A stretch of DNA of 64,000 bases from Saccharibacillus endophyticus (GTDB lineage: Bacteria; Bacillota; Bacilli; Paenibacillales; Paenibacillaceae). Positions 62,367 through 64,000 of this stretch are shown here, piece after piece. Positions within the stretch are counted from its first letter, which is position 1. The number at the start of each line of letters is the position of its first letter. A model generated the notes under the pieces. The model saw only the letters and a list, made by a program, of their open reading frames with translations, was not told the origin of the DNA and made no database searches. The stretch is from contig NZ_JAAZWE010000005.1 in assembly GCF_013185185.1 (NCBI RefSeq), positions 62,001-126,000 on the forward strand, written 5' to 3'. A program made the position numbers and the translations under genes.

Positions 62367-63866
62367 ATGAAATTCGAACAGTACGTCCAATACGATGCCG
62401 TCGGTTTGGCGGAACTGCTGCGCAAGCGTGAAGTATCTGCCCCTGAATTGGCTGAAGCCGCCTTTGCCAGAATGGACGAAGTCAATCCGTCGCTGAACGC
62501 CGTAGTGCGCGATCGCCGAGCCGCGGCGCTTCAGGAAGCAGCCTCCGCTCCCCTTCCGGACGCGGACCGCCCCTTCTCGGGCGTGCCTTATCTGCTCAAA
62601 GACATCTCGCAGGCTTTGGCCGGGGAACCTCTGACGTCCGGCTCCGCGCTGCTCCGAAACAACATCGCGCGCCGCGACTCCAATTATGTCGCGCGCGTTC
62701 GGGCTGGAGGATTCATCCCGCTCGGCCATACGAATACGCCGGAATTCGGCCTGAAAAACATTACCGAGCCGACGCTGCACGGGCCTGCCCGCAACCCATG
62801 GAATCCGCAGTATTCCCCGGGAGGCTCCAGCGGCGGTGCATCAGCCGCTATCGCTTCCGGCATCGTGCCTGCCGCCGGCGCCAGCGACGGCGGAGGTTCG
62901 ATCCGCATCCCCGCCTCCTTCACCGGCCTATTCGGCCTTAAGCCGACGCGCGGCAGAACCCCGGTCGGCCCCGGCATCGGCCGGCAATGGCAGGGCGCGT
63001 CGATCGACTTCGCCCTGTCGCGCACCGTTCGCGACAGCGCCGCGCTGCTGGATCTGCTGCAAGTGCTGCAGCCGGAAGCCGCTTTCCAGACGCCGCTCTA
63101 CCCGGGCGTCTACGTCCAAGACATGCTGGCGCCTCATTCGCGCCCGCTGCGCGTTGCTTTCACGACCGCTTCGCCGGTCGGCTCGCCCGTCGGCGACGAT
63201 GCCGTGCAGGCCGTGCTGAAAACGGTAAAGTGGCTCGAAGAGCAAGGCCATCACGTCGAAGAAAAGCTCAGCCCCGTCAACGGCGTGCGCTTGATGGAAA
63301 ATTACTACACCATGAACGCCGGCGAAGTCTCCGCCATGTTCATCTCGTTGGAACGGATGCTGGGCCGTGCCATTCGTCCGGACGAAGTCGATATCATTAC
63401 TTGGGTCTTCGCCGAGGCGGGCAAAAACGTATCGGCGGCCGAATTCGTCCACAGCCTGAACGAATGGGACGTGGCCGCCGCGCAGATGGCCGAGCTGTCC
63501 GCCCGCTACGACCTGTACGTGACGCCTGCCACCGCCTTCACGGCACCTCGAGTCGGTGAACTCACGCATACGCCGGAGACGGCTGCGCCGTGGATGAGCG
63601 TCAGCGAACTGTCGGCGAACGAACAGCGCCGGATGCTGTACGACATTTTCGAACGCAGCCTGACCTTCACTCCGTTCACGCAGCTCGCCAACCTGACCGG
63701 ACAGCCCGCGACCAGCTTGCCGCTGCATCTGACCGAAGAAGGTCTCCCGCTCGGCGTGCAGATGATCGCCGCCAAAGGCCGCGAAGACCTTCTTCTCCAA
63801 GTCGCTGCGCAATTGGAACAATCCGATTTGTGGGCGGGAATGAAGGGAAACCCGATGCTAAGCTAA
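62367..63866 (+). CDS. Amidase-signature family amidohydrolase
   Basis: 499 residues from ATG 62367 with AAGAAGGAG upstream. Catalytic Lys in GVPYLLKDIS, cis-Ser in PGGSSGGASAA and nucleophile Ser in ASDGGGSIRIPAS form the Ser-cisSer-Lys triad. It resembles cytosolic amidases that cleave various carboxamides (6-aminohexanoate-dimer-hydrolase-like in the TRGRTPVGPG region); it is not GatA by context, since no gatC/gatB are near. Substrate unknown. Confidence 0.92.
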   Translation: MKFEQYVQYDAVGLAELLRKREVSAPELAEAAFARMDEVNPSLNAVVRDRRAAALQEAASAPLPDADRPFSGVPYLLKDISQALAGEPLTSGSALLRNNIARRDSNYVARVRAGGFIPLGHTNTPEFGLKNITEPTLHGPARNPWNPQYSPGGSSGGASAAIASGIVPAAGASDGGGSIRIPASFTGLFGLKPTRGRTPVGPGIGRQWQGASIDFALSRTVRDSAALLDLLQVLQPEAAFQTPLYPGVYVQDMLAPHSRPLRVAFTTASPVGSPVGDDAVQAVLKTVKWLEEQGHHVEEKLSPVNGVRLMENYYTMNAGEVSAMFISLERMLGRAIRPDEVDIITWVFAEAGKNVSAAEFVHSLNEWDVAAAQMAELSARYDLYVTPATAFTAPRVGELTHTPETAAPWMSVSELSANEQRRMLYDIFERSLTFTPFTQLANLTGQPATSLPLHLTEEGLPLGVQMIAAKGREDLLLQVAAQLEQSDLWAGMKGNPMLS

Positions 63867-63899
63867 AATCTATATCTTTTCTTCCCACTTAACTCACCC

Positions 63900-63929
63900 A
63901 AAAAAAGACGCCCTCCTAAAGAGAGCGTC
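63900..63929 (-). terminator. Minus-strand terminator from a gene beyond the window
   Basis: GACGC-CTC/GAG-GCGTC hairpin followed on the minus strand by T7. It lies between the amidase stop and element H. Confidence 0.7.
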
Positions 63930-63947
63930 ACCGCGTCGATAAAGCCC

Positions 63948-64000
63948 AACGTAACTGGAAGTCAGCGGACGGAGAGAGAAATTCAGTGAAGGAGCGATAG
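63948..64000 (-). repeat. Intergenic hairpin element H, cut by the window end
   Basis: Begins with the outer flank AACGTAACTGGAAG shared with D, then GAGAGAAATTC, AGTGA and AGGAGCG, the 3' half of the family on the minus strand. The other arm lies past base 64000. Confidence 0.75.

Noticed and set aside
4768..64000. CRISPR array or insertion sequence as explanation of the hairpin copies
   Set aside because: Copies are far apart, have no spacers between fixed repeats, encode no transposase, show no clear target-site duplications by eye, and vary in the stems.

Overview
The window (about 56-57% G+C by eye) looks like chromosome from a spore-former-type Gram-positive of the Paenibacillaceae, such as Paenibacillus or Saccharibacillus. 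The family assignment is inference. It rests on a giant S-layer-homology (SLH) protein, a lipoteichoic-acid synthase, a menaquinone MenA, CidA/CidB/CidR, a sigma-B-type promoter in front of a CsbD gene, strong GGAGG ribosome sites and many Rho-independent terminators. No tRNA, rRNA, phage, insertion sequence or CRISPR array was found.

Layout. 1-12 kb: a truncated MMPL transporter with two operator-like repeats, a YegS/DagK lipid kinase, an MHYT-like/GGDEF/EAL c-di-GMP protein, a MarR plus heterodimeric ABC exporter operon, and a DinG/XPD-type helicase with an N-terminal nuclease-like domain. 12-21 kb: an SH3b-NlpC/P60 wall hydrolase, LTA synthase, and a five-gene operon (ABC ATPase, two permeases, response regulator, histidine kinase) typical of antibiotic sensing and resistance. 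21-23 kb: cidR divergent from cidAB. 23-34 kb: one 3705-residue secreted protein made of about 36 tandem repeats of about 91 residues and three SLH domains. 34-38.5 kb: an operon of a KaiC-like ATPase, a small protein and a GAF/LuxR regulator. 38.5-45 kb: an ABC exporter, a copper-amine-oxidase-N-type secreted protein, an MFS transporter and an unusual winged-helix regulator. 45-48 kb: a sugar ABC importer operon. 48.9-64 kb: alpha/beta hydrolase, MenA, KtrB-type potassium channel, a highly basic HNH protein, a hybrid kinase with a degenerate receiver, CsbD, GH36 alpha-galactosidase, a TVP38-type membrane protein, a YjlB-type cupin, a diguanylate cyclase and an amidase.

The most striking unexplained signal is a family of long intergenic hairpins, seven copies plus a cut-off eighth, at about 4.8, 9.4, 9.7, 20.9, 46.9, 58.8, 59.1 and 63.95 kb. 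The stems change sequence but keep pairing, while the internal loops are nearly invariant. There are two subtypes. Most copies sit just beyond gene 3' ends or next to terminators, and one lies inside the sugar ABC operon. The second notable feature is the KaiC-like/LuxR operon directly upstream of the giant surface protein gene.

Functional threads: envelope building and remodelling (LTA synthase, NlpC/P60, CidAB, SLH giant), drug or peptide export and sensing, c-di-GMP turnover (one likely phosphodiesterase, one cyclase) and alpha-galactoside or other sugar use. Start codons were chosen from ribosome sites and promoters, so several genes are shorter than their longest open frame.
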